From Myrmaecium sp. VS I D KN 1 (lineage: Eukaryota; Ascomycota; Dothideomycetes; Valsariales; Valsariaceae), in assembly GCA_019775845.1 (NCBI GenBank), contig JADQAV010000003.1, positions 248,001-312,000 of the forward strand: a stretch of 64,000 nucleotides of DNA, given 5' to 3'. Position 1 is the stretch's first letter; every line of letters starts with the position of its first letter. The translations under genes and the position numbers were made by a program. The notes under the pieces were generated by a model. It did no database searches, was not told the origin of the DNA, and saw only the letters and a program-made list of their open reading frames with translations. Below are positions 1-10,772 of the stretch, piece by piece.

Positions 1-1614
1 GACCTGGAGAGCGGACGACAAGGAGTTATGACCTCGTTCTTCAAATCAGGTAACAAAAAGCGGACGCTTAAGCCCAAATCAGGCAAGAGAAATCCCGAAC
101 AAACCAAAGCGGAGTCCAGCAAAGCACATCAGCAGAAGCATCAAAGACAGTCCTTGATCTTATTAGAGGAGGTTGACATACTGTTCGAGGAAGACAAGCA
201 GTTCTGGCTTACTGTTTCTACTCTTGTCATGCAGAGTAAAAGACCGGTAATCATGACCTGCAACGACGAATATAAACTTCCTGCCATGCAGCTCCCCCTT
301 CACGCCATACTGAGGCTATTGCCTCCGTCTACTCACCTGGCCACTGACTATCTGCTGCTTCTGGCGGCCAACGAGGGCCATATCGTTGAACGGGACGCCA
401 TCTCCGCCCTTTATACTTCTAAGGACTATGACCTTCGCGCAAGTATCATGGATCTGGATTTTTGGTGCCAAATATCCGTGGGAGATTGCAAGGGAGGTCT
501 AGAATGGATCTATCAAAGGTGGCCACCGGGGAAGGATGTTGACGAGCATGGTCGGATCTTACGAGTCGCCAGCAAGGATACTTACAGGATTGGGATGGGC
601 TGGCTTGGTCAAGACATCCTCTCCAGCAACAGTTGTGTTGGCTTTGATAGAGGACATGAACTGCTTCTGGAAATGTGGGAGGATTGGCATGTGGACATGC
701 TCCCGGACGTCAACATTACGACGGATGTTCCCGTTCAAGGAACGCCTCAGAAATGTGCGCCTCATGACCCTTCCACGTTTGTGGAACTGAGGGAGATGGA
801 ATACGTCCTGGAGAGTCTGTCCTGCTCGGATATCTACTCTCGGGTAGGCCTACCCACGGGCCGCGGACTGATGGAGATATTGGACGCCACTCAACCTCCG
901 ATGACAGAGAAGAGCAAGGCAAGCTACATTGAGGGTTATCCTCTCCTACAGGTAGACCCTCTTGCGGACTACAGCAACTTTGATACCCAAGTGGCTACGA
1001 GCACGGCATTATCACTACAGCGGATCGTTGCTGCAACCTCGACCGATGCCTCCCTTCAGCTCTACTGCCAATCGTCATGGCCGCCTGCCGACTGCCAGGA
1101 ACAGACCTTCATCAAACATATCATCAACCATAAAGAAAACAGCTCGGAGGACAACAAGCTCACGCGCGTGGACTTCTCCGCAGCCTTGGACCCACTGGCC
1201 GAACCGCCGACAAGCGCGCTTGTCCATGCATCCGTCAATCAACTCACTGCATCTTCCTTCGATCGCACCTTCCACATCATCACCGAAGATCTCGCACCGT
1301 ATGTCCGCTCCATATGCGCCTACGACATGGCCCTCGAGACGCAGCGGCTCCGACTCAGCAACCTGCTGTCGGTCGGTGGCACCGCCAAACGGCAACGCAC
1401 GACCCGAGCGAGCCGCAGCGCACTGGAGGGCGGCAGTAGAGAGTCTACTAGACGGGAGAGGTGGTTCGACAAGACGTTGAATCTGGCGATGGTCATGAAA
1501 ACGGGGGGCGAGGGGTGGGCGGGAATGGGGAGCCGTGCGATGGAAGAGCTGGAGAGCAAGGCGAGCGCGACGGGGAGCATGACCGCTAGTAGCCAGATGA
1601 GTGTGGATGAGTGA
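1..1614 (+). CDS. ELG1: ELG1/ATAD5-type RFC-like clamp unloader, C-terminal part
   Basis: Large subunit of the alternative RFC complex that unloads PCNA from replicated DNA in the nucleus. The frame is open from base 1, so the N-terminus and Walker A lie outside the window; the Met codon at 28 is internal. Near the left end the Walker B segment reads LILLEEVDILFEED, with the Glu-Glu pair typical of Elg1 rather than the Asp-Glu of canonical RFC. A sensor-1-like stretch MTCNDE follows about 40 residues later, then the helical lid and collar region. The last 150 residues are basic and Ser-rich. No intron is needed in the visible part. It is convergent with SWD2. The family call rests on the Walker B context and on the LPLHAILRLLPPS segment after sensor 1. 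Confidence 0.85.
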   Translation, partial: DLESGRQGVMTSFFKSGNKKRTLKPKSGKRNPEQTKAESSKAHQQKHQRQSLILLEEVDILFEEDKQFWLTVSTLVMQSKRPVIMTCNDEYKLPAMQLPLHAILRLLPPSTHLATDYLLLLAANEGHIVERDAISALYTSKDYDLRASIMDLDFWCQISVGDCKGGLEWIYQRWPPGKDVDEHGRILRVASKDTYRIGMGWLGQDILSSNSCVGFDRGHELLLEMWEDWHVDMLPDVNITTDVPVQGTPQKCAPHDPSTFVELREMEYVLESLSCSDIYSRVGLPTGRGLMEILDATQPPMTEKSKASYIEGYPLLQVDPLADYSNFDTQVATSTALSLQRIVAATSTDASLQLYCQSSWPPADCQEQTFIKHIINHKENSSEDNKLTRVDFSAALDPLAEPPTSALVHASVNQLTASSFDRTFHIITEDLAPYVRSICAYDMALETQRLRLSNLLSVGGTAKRQRTTRASRSALEGGSRESTRRERWFDKTLNLAMVMKTGGEGWAGMGSRAMEELESKASATGSMTASSQMSVDE

Positions 1615-2800
1615 TGGGGGAATCTTTTGAGAAAGCGGAACTCTTTTTTTCCACGGTCCGGATTTGCACCCGGGTTTGGCGTGTGTGGGTTCGTGGGTAG
1701 GGACATTGCATTGCATCGCATGGTGGAGGACGCTTTGGTTTTTGATGGTTCTTGCAGCAAATTCGCATTTGGGACAGGTTGCCTCCCAATACTTGCAGAT
1801 ATGTAGAGCAGGATAGCTAATGGCGCTGCACATCCACTGAAAACGAGCCCAAGACAGTCGATATATATATATATATATTAATTTATCTAGCCCACTTCCG
1901 CTTGAGCAGACGGATCCTTGAACGGTAGATAGCCGCAGGGGAGAAGAAAGGAACAAAGACACAATATCAAGCCCAATTGCACGGTAGGGTACAATAATAG
2001 TACAGTGCTGTACAACAAAGTACATTCCGACGGAGCGATTCACTCTACAGTACATCTCCCGCGTCACCCGCAACACGATCGAGAAACTAACCCTCTTACC
2101 AAACCACAAAAGACATCGACGCGCCCCCAAAGACCGTATTCCGCGACCGCAACTAGGGTGAGAGAAGAAAGTAAGGGTGATGGACGTTGCGAGCCAGCCA
2201 TCAACGACGATGGATGGCGAAGAACATGGGTGACGAGAATCGAGCGGGCATAAGGAATCCGCACACCATCCATCCGAGAGGCGCAAACCCGCATGCCCCT
2301 TCTCATCTTTCACACCGCCCATCTCATTCGGCTTCCCATCCGCGCTGCCGCGTCTCAAGTCGCCGCTTGATTTCCCGGCGGCCCCCGGTGTCCCGCCGCC
2401 CATGCGTCTACGTCCCCTTTCCCACATCGACGGGGGAGCGGACCCTGTCTCTCCAGCAGTCGAAATGGTAAGGCCTCGGCCAGCCTTTCGCTGATCATTG
2501 CACCTGGCCATGCTTGACACACTACGGTTCTGCTTTCGTTGCATGCTATGATCCGCTGGTGATGTAACTTCTTTGAGATCGGCCGCAACTGCAGAAATTT
2601 CGACGTGTCAAAAGGGGTTTCCAGGAGCCCTCGGATGCCCCGCATATCCGGCGGTGCAGGTGTGCTGTTGCATCAAGCGTTCGCACCGGGATGGGACCGT
2701 ACTCTTCCCGGATCATGGAACCTCCCTTCTTCATCCACAGTACCGTATCATGCCTTCTCCATGTTCAATAAATGCCATGTTCTTGAATACAGCGCGCATC
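1615..2800. other. Convergent intergenic region ELG1/SWD2
   Basis: Shared 3' flank of two convergent genes. It holds a short (AT)n run at about 1860-1879. Open frames here (for example on the minus strand toward 2544) are GC-rich and resemble no family I know. I see no gene. Confidence 0.5.
1860..1879. repeat. (AT)n microsatellite
   Basis: About ten AT dinucleotides followed by TTAATTTA in the ELG1/SWD2 3' flank. Confidence 0.9.
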
Positions 2801-4005
2801 CTAGGGCAAGAGGTCCTGATCCGGCGTCCATAGCAGGAGATCCCGGTCGGCCGAGCAGATGAGGTTCATCTTCGGATTGTAACCCACAATGCTGGCCTTT
2901 CCCTGGCCTGGCAGCTCCCACGACGGCCGTAACACTTTATCCGACCCAGACTGAGCATTGAGGTCCCACACAACCAGACCTTCCGCGTCACCACCGGGGC
3001 CACCGATAACATATGCACCATCCGGGCTGATTGATACGTCGCCTTGGCCGAGCGGGCCACCGGGAGCATCCTTCGCGATTCCCTCACCCGGGGCACGACG
3101 GCCGCTCCAGTTAGGCTGGCCGGTGGTGGAAGAGGCGGTCGGTTTTGTCGTGCGGGCGAGGAAGTGCTTGAGTTCGCCATCAAAGGCATCAAGGAGATAG
3201 TGGCCGCCGCCATTGGTGCCGAGAAGCAGAGACTTGCCGTCGTTCGAGAATTCGAGGCGGGTCCAGCCTGAGTTGGGCTCGCAGTTGTTCACACCGGGCG
3301 TGTAGCGCTGCTCCAGGTCGCGGACGTCAAAGGTCGCGAAGGGAGGCTTGTCGTAGTTGCGGAGGTCATAGAGGAGAATAGAGTGAGTGGTTTGAGATGC
3401 GATGGCGATGACGGTCGCGGAGGGATCGTAGGCGGCGAGATGCGGGCTGTGGATGTTGAGCTGACCCTGATAGCTGTTGGAGTTGAGGTTCCAGAGGCGA
3501 ACGGTATTGTCCTCACTGCAGGAGAGGAACTCATCCGAGCTGGGAGAAAGCGTGATGCATGTGACGGGGGCTTGATGACCACGGAAGTAGCGAATGTAGG
3601 AGTTGTCGTGGGTGAAGAGGTAGCGGATCGTGTGGTCGACCTTGGTACTGGCGTAGATGATGCTCTGGCCGTGGTGAGAGAAGCGAGCGAGATGCACGCC
3701 GTACTTCTGTGACTTGAGCTCCTTCGCATGCTTGCCCTCCTTGCAATTGTACATCTGCAGAGTATCATCGTCACGCGCGACGATTGCAAGCTCGCCGGTG
3801 TCGTCGAAGTCGAGCGAGGTGATGGAGGCTTTGGGATCATCGGGCCGGAAGCGCTGGTTCACGTCTCAGCACAAGCAGGTCGACGCAGCGGGGATGTACA
3901 TGTCTGGCGCACCTTTGTCGGCCGAAAGGCTGATATCACATCGCTGACTTTTTGCGTCTGAGGCCCTTTGGCTTGCGCGCCGTTGGCGGGCGTGTCGGCA
4001 GCCAT
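2801..4005 (-). CDS. SWD2: SWD2/WDR82-type WD40 protein of COMPASS and the cleavage/polyadenylation factor
   Basis: WD40 beta-propeller shared by the Set1/COMPASS H3K4 methyltransferase and the CPF 3'-end processing complex. Two exons, 4005-3913 and 3853-2801, are separated by a 59-bp intron with GTGCGC donor and CCAG acceptor. They join in phase 0 to give 381 residues. Exon 1 ends in AFRPTK, matching the SFRPTK box just before the first blade in Swd2. Exon 2 begins RFRPDDPKASITSLDFDDTG. Later blades include HQAPVTCITLSP, DNTVRLWNLNS and a VVWDLNAQSG segment. The length is near that of yeast Swd2 plus a short N-terminal extension. It is divergent from OAC1 across 555 bp. Confidence 0.92.
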
Positions 4006-4560
4006 GGTGTTGATGAGCGTGCGGGATGGCTTTATTTGCCTTACAGATCCCAGCGCGAAAACAATCTGTACTGGCCGACGGGGAGGAGTGGGTGATATAG
4101 GGTGGTACTATAGGTACCTCGTAGGTGAATAGTCGTAGTGACGACGTTGTTGTGGTTGAGCGATGCAAAGAACTGAAGATGTGGACTCGGTGGAGCTCAT
4201 CGCTCGGACCCTTCGGTTCTTCCCCCCGCCGCGCATCTCCACCGGGCAGGGATGAGTGACGCGCTCCGAACATCGGCATGGGCCCTGCGAGTCCGCCTAT
4301 GTCAGCAGCCGCAGTCCGCAGCTTTTTGATGGCAGGCCATGACGGACTCATAATCCACTGCTGATTCCCTTTCTTTCTGTCCCACCTCCGCCAATTCTCT
4401 CACCACTTTGCCCCTGTAACTCACATACCCCTCTGTTCATTCTTCCTCCACCTGTGGCTCCTCTCTCCATACCTCCGCGTCGCTGAACAGTGAGAGTCGA
4501 GTCTGCTCCTCCGGCTTGCCGCTTCACACTCTCGTCCAGACGGGCGACACAGCCGTCATC
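4006..4560. promoter_or_regulatory. Divergent promoter SWD2/OAC1
   Basis: Intergenic 555 bp between two start codons, presumably holding both promoters and 5' UTRs. C/T-rich stretches lie at about 4360-4450 before OAC1. No clear TATA box was seen. Confidence 0.5.
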
Positions 4561-5714
4561 ATGTCCACAACATTAGGGTGCGCATGCCTACGGATTATGC
4601 CGTTTCTTTCTGTCCTAGCAGAACCAGCCTAACCTCATGCCAGAGCCTTCATAGCAGGTGGTGTAGCAGCATGCGGAGCCGTCACCGTCACCCACAGCTT
4701 CGAAACGGTCAAGATCCGGTGCGCCATCCCGACGGAGTCGTGAATCATTGATCGCCATTAACACCCGAGCAGTCTACAACTACAAGGCGAGCTGCAATCG
4801 AAAAGCAACGCGCCGAAAATGTACCGAGGCGTCCTCCACGGTGTCAGCGTCATCTTCAAGAATGAAGGGCTTTCAGGGCTGCTCCGTGGGCTGAACTGCG
4901 CGGTACGTATCCCGTTACACCAATTGACCCGTACTCCGGGTGCTCGGCCTTTCCTGCACTCCGCAGCAAATCAGCGCGCTTGGCTGACTTCCGTCTTCCA
5001 CAGTATATTTACCAAATGGTGCTGAACGGCTGCCGCTTGGGGTTCTATGAGCCGATCCGAGGCACCCTCACCAGCGCCCTCTACCACGATGTCAACAAGC
5101 AATCCTTCGGAATCAACATCTTCTCCGGCGCCACATCCGGGATCCTGGGCGCCATGGCCGGCTCGCCCTTTTTCCTCGTTAAGACCCGCTTGCAATCGTA
5201 CTCCCCCTTTCTCCCAGTCGGCACACAGCACAAATACAAGAGCGCATGGGACGGTCTGAGTAAGATCTACCAGACCGAAGGCATCAAGGGCTTGTACCGC
5301 GGTGTCGGTCCCGCCATGGTGCGCACCGGCTTCGGCTCCTCGGTGCAGCTGCCCACCTACTTCTTCGCCAAGCGCCGCCTCATGCGCCATCTGGATATGA
5401 AGGAAGGCCCCGCGCTGCACTTGGCCAGCAGCACGGCGAGCGGCTTCGTGGTGTGCTGCGTCATGCACCCCCCGGACACGGTGATGAGCCGTATGTACAA
5501 TCAGACCGGCAACTTGTACAGGGGCGCGTTCGACTGCTTGTTCCGGACGGTTAAGACTGAGGGCCTCCTGGCGGTTTACAAGGGCTTCTTCGCACATCTG
5601 GCCCGGATTCTGCCGCATACCATTTTAACCCTGTCGTTGGCAGAACAGACGAACAAGGTGATGCGGAGAATCGAGAACCGGTGGTTTTTGACGGCGGCGC
5701 CCGAGAAGTTGTAA
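4561..5714 (+). CDS. OAC1: Mitochondrial oxaloacetate/sulfate carrier (SLC25, Oac1 type)
   Basis: Inner-membrane carrier with six transmembrane helices in three repeats. Four exons: 4561-4577, 4644-4718, 4773-4902 and 5004-5714. They total 933 nt, 310 residues, close to the 324 of yeast Oac1. The repeat signatures are HSFETVKIRLQLQGELQ (first), SPFFLVKTRLQSYS (second) and MHPPDTVMSRMYNQTG (third). The LQLQGEL and MYNQ.G..YRG contexts are what single out the Oac1/SLC25A34-35 branch. The first signature has Ser where most carriers have Pro. The first exon is very short (MSTTLG), and its frame is confirmed by AFIAGGVAACGAV after the intron. It is convergent with the OHCU decarboxylase gene. Confidence 0.9.
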
Positions 5715-6440
5715 TCCTCCAAGGCTGTAAACTCGCGGAAATCGCCTCCTAGGCTTCACAACACTTAGATTATGCTCTTCTGTCCTTATCTCGGCACGTT
5801 TCGTTTTCTTGTTTCCCGTCCAAGACGTTCTTCTCTTTCGCGCGCCGTTTTTTTTCCGGGGATGTACCAAAAAGCATTTATGGTTCCGGTTATATATAGC
5901 GAGGAGGCTGTAGCATATGATCTTTCTCTTTGTTATTGCTTTGCGGGAGACGGCGGATGGGTTGTCAGGTCAGGGACCTTCTCTTTTCAGGGAGGGGCTG
6001 GAGGTGGTTAGTGGGGGAGTCGGTGGCATGCAGGTTTTCGAGGAATGAGGTATGGAACGATCTGAATCGGAGGGGAACCATACAGCATCGCCGTGATGTT
6101 TTTGGCAGGCGCGATTTTTGTATATAGATAGAGAACCCACTTGCTGATGCATAGGGGAATGAAGTTCCGCACAGTGGCAGTGACGCTCGTTCACGCCGGC
6201 AGCTGCCCTGTCAATATTCGCACATAGTACATCTCGTGCGCCTGTTTGACGCGATCAGCCTTGATGAACGCATGAGGTGAACCCCGACGTCTCCTCCCCT
6301 TAATAAAAAACAGAGAACGGAGAGCACACGGACATACCATCAGATCCCTCGTCTCGCATTTTCCCCCTCCTGCTCCCCTCCTTCACGGCACCACAACCGT
6401 CGGCCGCCCATCCGCCACCAACCCTAAATCCCTACAGCAC
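5715..6440. other. Convergent 3' region
   Basis: 3' flanks of OAC1 and the OHCU decarboxylase gene. It is T-rich after 5760 with a TATATATAG string near 5890. No gene is visible. Confidence 0.45.
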
Positions 6441-7141
6441 CTACACCGCCCCTCCATCCTCCTCGCCGATGAGCTTCAGCTTCCGCGCGCGGTCGAAGGC
6501 GATGGCCGTCATAGCCTAGCAGAAGGGTCAGTCAGGAGTTGGTCACCATTGCATCTTGCCCCGAGGGATTGAGGGGGATCACAACAGTACCTCAATCGCC
6601 TCGCGCCGCTCCGCATCGCGATCACCACGGTCAATCCGCCTCCGCATATCCGCGAAGATCTCCGAGCGGGGGCGGCCGTTGACAAACACTCTAGGACGGT
6701 GTCAGCATATCTTCCCCTTCTTCTTCTTCTTCTCAAAAGCCAAAAGCCAAGCACCACAACTCACACATATCTCAACCCCGGGAACCTCCCTTCATACTCC
6801 TCATTCGCCCGCTCCAGCGCCGCGGCTTCGGCTGCGTCGTCCAGGCCGCTGGCCGCTTGCTCCGCGCGGCTGAGTGCGCTGTCGACGCGCTTCTGGCCGA
6901 GGCGCGGGTGGCTGCCCAGGATGGCGTTGAGGGTGCGGCCGGCGTCTGGAGAGGAGGAGGCGGCGGCGGCATGGGCGAGCTGGGTTAGTTGGTCGTGGAC
7001 GAGGGTGATGAGGGAGGGGATGCTGGGAGGTGGGCTGGTGAGGAGGGGCTGGATGAGGGAGTGGAGGGTTGGGGAGGGCTCGAAGAGGAGGTCGAGGGTT
7101 GTGGGGAGGTCGGCTGGGGGGTGGGCGGTGGGAGTGGCCAT
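6441..7141 (-). CDS. 2-oxo-4-hydroxy-4-carboxy-5-ureidoimidazoline (OHCU) decarboxylase
   Basis: Third step of urate degradation: converts OHCU to S-allantoin after uricase and HIU hydrolase. Three exons: 7141-6765, 6690-6591 and 6515-6441. They total 552 nt, 183 residues, the usual family size. Family marks are SHPRLG (with the catalytic His region), NEEYEGRFPGLRYV running across the first intron into VFVNGRPRSEI, and the C-terminal helix RRRIDRGDRDAERREAIEAM. The intron 1 donor GTGAGT and acceptor CTAG restore RYVVFVNGR exactly. Peroxisomal or cytosolic location cannot be told: the C-terminus is GGAV, not SKL. No uricase gene is in the window. Confidence 0.88.
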
Positions 7142-9335
7142 GATGGGAGTTTTTTCGGTTGGTAGTGTTGTCCTTCCGGTGAATTGCCAAGTTTTTCTTT
7201 CTCTCCTTGCTCTTTCTATTCTGCCTGGGGAGGGGAAGGGGGAAGGGATGAAGACGTGAGACGAATTGGAAGACGAGGAGGTGGAGTCAGTGTGTGAGTG
7301 GAGGAGTGTGAGGTGGGAGATTGATGCCTTAGGTTAGGCTGGTGTCGGAGGCCGCCGATGGGACGTGCCCGACCTCACTGATAAGATGGCAGCCTGAGGT
7401 TCACTCCAGTTGTCCATTAAGTTTTCACATACACTACTCCCCTTATTGATAATCGAAATTAGTATCACAGACGTGCCATCTAACGAACGTCACCAGGCGC
7501 GAAGCCCCCCGGAAAGTGTCAGGTACAGACTAGATGTTGGCAGCGCAAAAGAAGCTGCACAGGACGGTGTCCGACATGCCAGGCATCCAAACAAGGGCAA
7601 GTGGGGTCCACCTGCATCGACGGGCCCCCACCATGGGGAAATTCTTCTTGCAACGTCACCTCGTCCCTTTCATCAACCATGAACCATCTCCAACTGAACA
7701 CACTGCCGCCATCTGCCCATCTTAAGAGCTTCTTATGTGTAGTATCGGAGCCTGTCTCCTTCTATGCTGAGACTAGAAGATTAGCTTTCCTTTTCATCCT
7801 GTGGTGATTGCGAGATGTGCATCATCTCGTTGAAACGTAAGCCACCCTCGAGCGACTGGTTTGCCTTCAGAAGTCGTCAGTATCTTTTGAAGGGATGACC
7901 GCCACGTTCTGAAACCCTGCGAGTTATCATTTCGTGGCCCTCTTGTGGGTACGGATAGGAGGAGGCTGTGATCGACCGAAACACGCCGTGTGGGTAGACA
8001 GCCCGACTGGACATCCGACTCGCAGTTGACTGTGTATGCCTCATGTTTCCCTTGTCCCTTTCAAGGGGTGGCATACTGAGCAGTGTCGGCGACCGCAGCT
8101 TAGGTAGGAGATGTGTAAGTTACTGTATGCTTCTTTCTCGAAATTATACCCATTCGACACGGCGATCATCTTTCAGCTCGAAGCTGTGCTTTCGCTTTCT
8201 CTCCAGTCATCGTTCTTTCCGTTGCGACTCTCCAAGTCCAGTCTTCTCTACTATCGTCATTGTGTCTTCGTAGTCTATTTCAACCGATCGTGTTCGAAGA
8301 GGTTGTTGATATGCGCTGTCTCTTGCGCTGTGTTCGTAAAACTATGTCTCAGTCAAGTCAGTCTTGTTGGTCCAAAGCATCAGGACGTTGAAGGCCTGCG
8401 TCGTAGCCCCTGGAATCACGTATGGCGTTGCCTTGCGACGTTGGCTATTTCCCGTTAGTATCTGCGCATGCTCGTTGGTGCTGCCCGTGTCGGCGTGAAT
8501 GCGTAGGTGCTTCGGGGAGAAGATGAGAATGGACGGCGACACTGCTCAACAAGCGTGCACGCCGCCCGTGCTCGGAGTCATACTTGGCTGCGAGTGCGAG
8601 GTGCGGGACGGCAATACTTCGCGTTCGTCAGAAGTATGCCGTGGCCAGCCTCATTCAGGCAGAGACCCCATGGCCAGCATTTGGTCTATATGTATTGCAA
8701 AAGATGGTACCAAAGTAAATCCCGAGGAGGCGGAGCTGACCGAACCGTCCAACGGGGACCACCTGCAGCAGCGATGGTGCAGTGGGATACTCACAACCAG
8801 TTACCTGGGAGGTCTAGCAGATACGGGGGTAAGTAGATAGTCTTTTTTTTGTCGCGATGGTTTCCCGGAGGACGCAGGATCAAATCTCGGTCACGCTTTT
8901 TTGCTGGTGGCTCTTTCCTCTTTTTTTTTCTCGTTTCACTCCTACGTACTTACCCACGCCTTCTCTTCTCTGTCGCTTTAACAATGTGCTTTCCCAAAGT
9001 TTCAGGCCCATGCACTCTCTCAATGATAAACAATGTTCATAGCTGGCTCTGTACTGGATTTCTCTTTTTCCACCCAGCAATTTTCGCAATCCATTGACTG
9101 TTAAGATATCGGCAGCGTCTCGCTCCCGTGACAATGTCATTTTTCTGGGGTCGTTCACTTCCATCGTAACTCTCGAGTCACTTACCCACACAGTTGTCAC
9201 TCAATCGCTTTCAGCCTTCACAATGATGCGCAGGCCATATAGCCAGGCCGACCGTTACATTGGCAGCCAGTAAATCCTCGATCGTGTCCCTAAATCAGCG
9301 CAAGCGACGCGGCCGTACGCAACTCCAAACATCCG
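7142..9335. other. Intergenic, about 2.2 kb, no gene found
   Basis: All frames are short and of uneven composition, and none resembles a known family. The stretch next to 7141 is the promoter of the OHCU decarboxylase gene; the T-rich part at 8850-9000 may belong to the promoter of the GT2 gene. Confidence 0.4.
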
Positions 9336-10772
9336 ATGGAAACCGTTTACTTCATGCAGTTTTTCGAGCTCCCGAAAAGAATGTCGAGCTGCTATCAAGA
9401 GCAAGCCGGAGACCGGGCTGACGACGAGATCCTGTTATGGGACATCGCGATGATCGGATTTTGTTTAATCTGGGTCTGCAGGCGTGTGTGCGGCTTCCTC
9501 GCGACGCACACCGCCCTGACGCTCTTCATCGCCCTCTTTCTGTGGCGCTACGTCCGCTTCGTGGTCAATTATATTTCGTACTGGAACTTCAAGCCGATTC
9601 CACTCCCTGCGCGGCCGAGTCACGATGGCAGCGATGTCACCGTCGTCATTCCGACCATCTGCGGCGAGGACACCAGCGGGCTGAGCCTGGCGCTGGCCAG
9701 CTGCCTCGCCGCGAAGCCACGAGCCATCATCATCGTGACCGTGGACCGGGACCGCGCCTTCCTGGAGCGGTTCGCCCACGCCTTCCACCCGGACATCCGC
9801 GTCCTCTCGGTGCGACACCCAAACAAGCGTCGACAGGTCGCCCACGCACTTCCGCACATCCGCACCCGCTTCACCATCCTCGCGGACGACGACGTCGTCT
9901 GGCCGGAGACGCTGCTACCCTACATCCACGCGCCCTTCGAGGACCCGAGCGTGGGCGCGGTGGGCACGCGGCAGGTGATCCGGCCGACGGCGGGCCTGTC
10001 CCTCACGGGGCGCATCTACGAATACCTCGGGGCGTGCTACATCGAGCGACGCAACTTCGAGATCACCGCCACGAGCGGGGTGGACGGCGGCATCAGCTGC
10101 CTGTCCGGCCGCACGGCCTGCTTCCGCACGGCGATCCTGCAGGACCCGCGCTTCGTGCGCGGCTACCGGGACGAGACCTGGCGGACGGGTCGGCCCCTCA
10201 ACCCGGACGACGACAACTTCGTCACCCGCTGGCTAGTCGCGGCGGGCTGGCGCATCGCCATCCAGCGCGACGCTCACGCCGTCGTTCAGACCCGCCTCGG
10301 CCTCGATCACCGGACGTACTGGCGCCAGTGCCTCCGCTGGTCCCGCAGCAACTGGCGCAGCAATTGGACGTCCACCGTGCGCGAGCGCGTCGTCTGGCGG
10401 GCGCAGCCGTGGTCCACGTACGCCCTTTACCTCGCCACGCCGACTTGCTCGCTCGTCACGGATCCGGCGCTGGTTGGCCTGCTGGTTCGCGCCGGCGGCT
10501 CCTCGTCCCAGCTTCTCGCCCTGGCGGCTTGGATGGTGCTGGTGAAGTTTGCGAAGCTGGTCCCGGTCTTTCGACGCCGGCCGTGGGATTTGCTTTTTTT
10601 CGTTCCGGTTACGATTCCGTTTGGATATCTGCATGGTGTGAGTAAGTATTATGCGCTGTGGACGGTGGATGAGACGGGTTGGGGTACTCGGCCAGATGTT
10701 TTGGAGGATGTGGAGAAGGGGGAGGCCGTGGGGGGTGGAGGGGGAGTGGGTGAGGGGGGAGTATATTGCTGA
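9336..10772 (+). CDS. Processive glycosyltransferase family 2, hyaluronan/type 3 capsule synthase-like
   Basis: Membrane-bound GT2 enzyme expected to build a beta-linked polysaccharide at the plasma membrane and extrude it. Single exon of 478 residues. Two hydrophobic segments (about 35-50 and 57-80) precede the GT-A domain. Motifs in order: VVIPTICGED (about 103-112), TVDRDR, ADDDVVWP with DDD at 184-186, GGISCLSGRT at 251-260, PDDDNFVTRW near 290 (acceptor/catalytic base) and QCLRW at 331-335 (QxxRW). Hydrophobic C-terminal segments follow from about 365 to 445. The tail is Gly-rich. The family includes the type 2 glycosyltransferases reported to be needed for hyphal growth on surfaces in Zymoseptoria and Fusarium; orthology is my inference. 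GC-rich third positions contrast with the AT-rich DNA after it. Confidence 0.85.
   Translation: METVYFMQFFELPKRMSSCYQEQAGDRADDEILLWDIAMIGFCLIWVCRRVCGFLATHTALTLFIALFLWRYVRFVVNYISYWNFKPIPLPARPSHDGSDVTVVIPTICGEDTSGLSLALASCLAAKPRAIIIVTVDRDRAFLERFAHAFHPDIRVLSVRHPNKRRQVAHALPHIRTRFTILADDDVVWPETLLPYIHAPFEDPSVGAVGTRQVIRPTAGLSLTGRIYEYLGACYIERRNFEITATSGVDGGISCLSGRTACFRTAILQDPRFVRGYRDETWRTGRPLNPDDDNFVTRWLVAAGWRIAIQRDAHAVVQTRLGLDHRTYWRQCLRWSRSNWRSNWTSTVRERVVWRAQPWSTYALYLATPTCSLVTDPALVGLLVRAGGSSSQLLALAAWMVLVKFAKLVPVFRRRPWDLLFFVPVTIPFGYLHGVSKYYALWTVDETGWGTRPDVLEDVEKGEAVGGGGGVGEGGVYC

Noticed and set aside
1075-2544. 489-codon minus-strand frame opposite the ELG1 3' end
   Set aside because: Half of it is antisense to a confident gene and the remainder is low-complexity; no family resemblance. 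A shadow frame.
9437-10645. 402-codon plus-strand frame inside the GT2 gene
   Set aside because: It is the +2 shadow of a GC-rich coding exon: Arg/Pro/His-rich with no motif, while the other frame carries all GT2 motifs.
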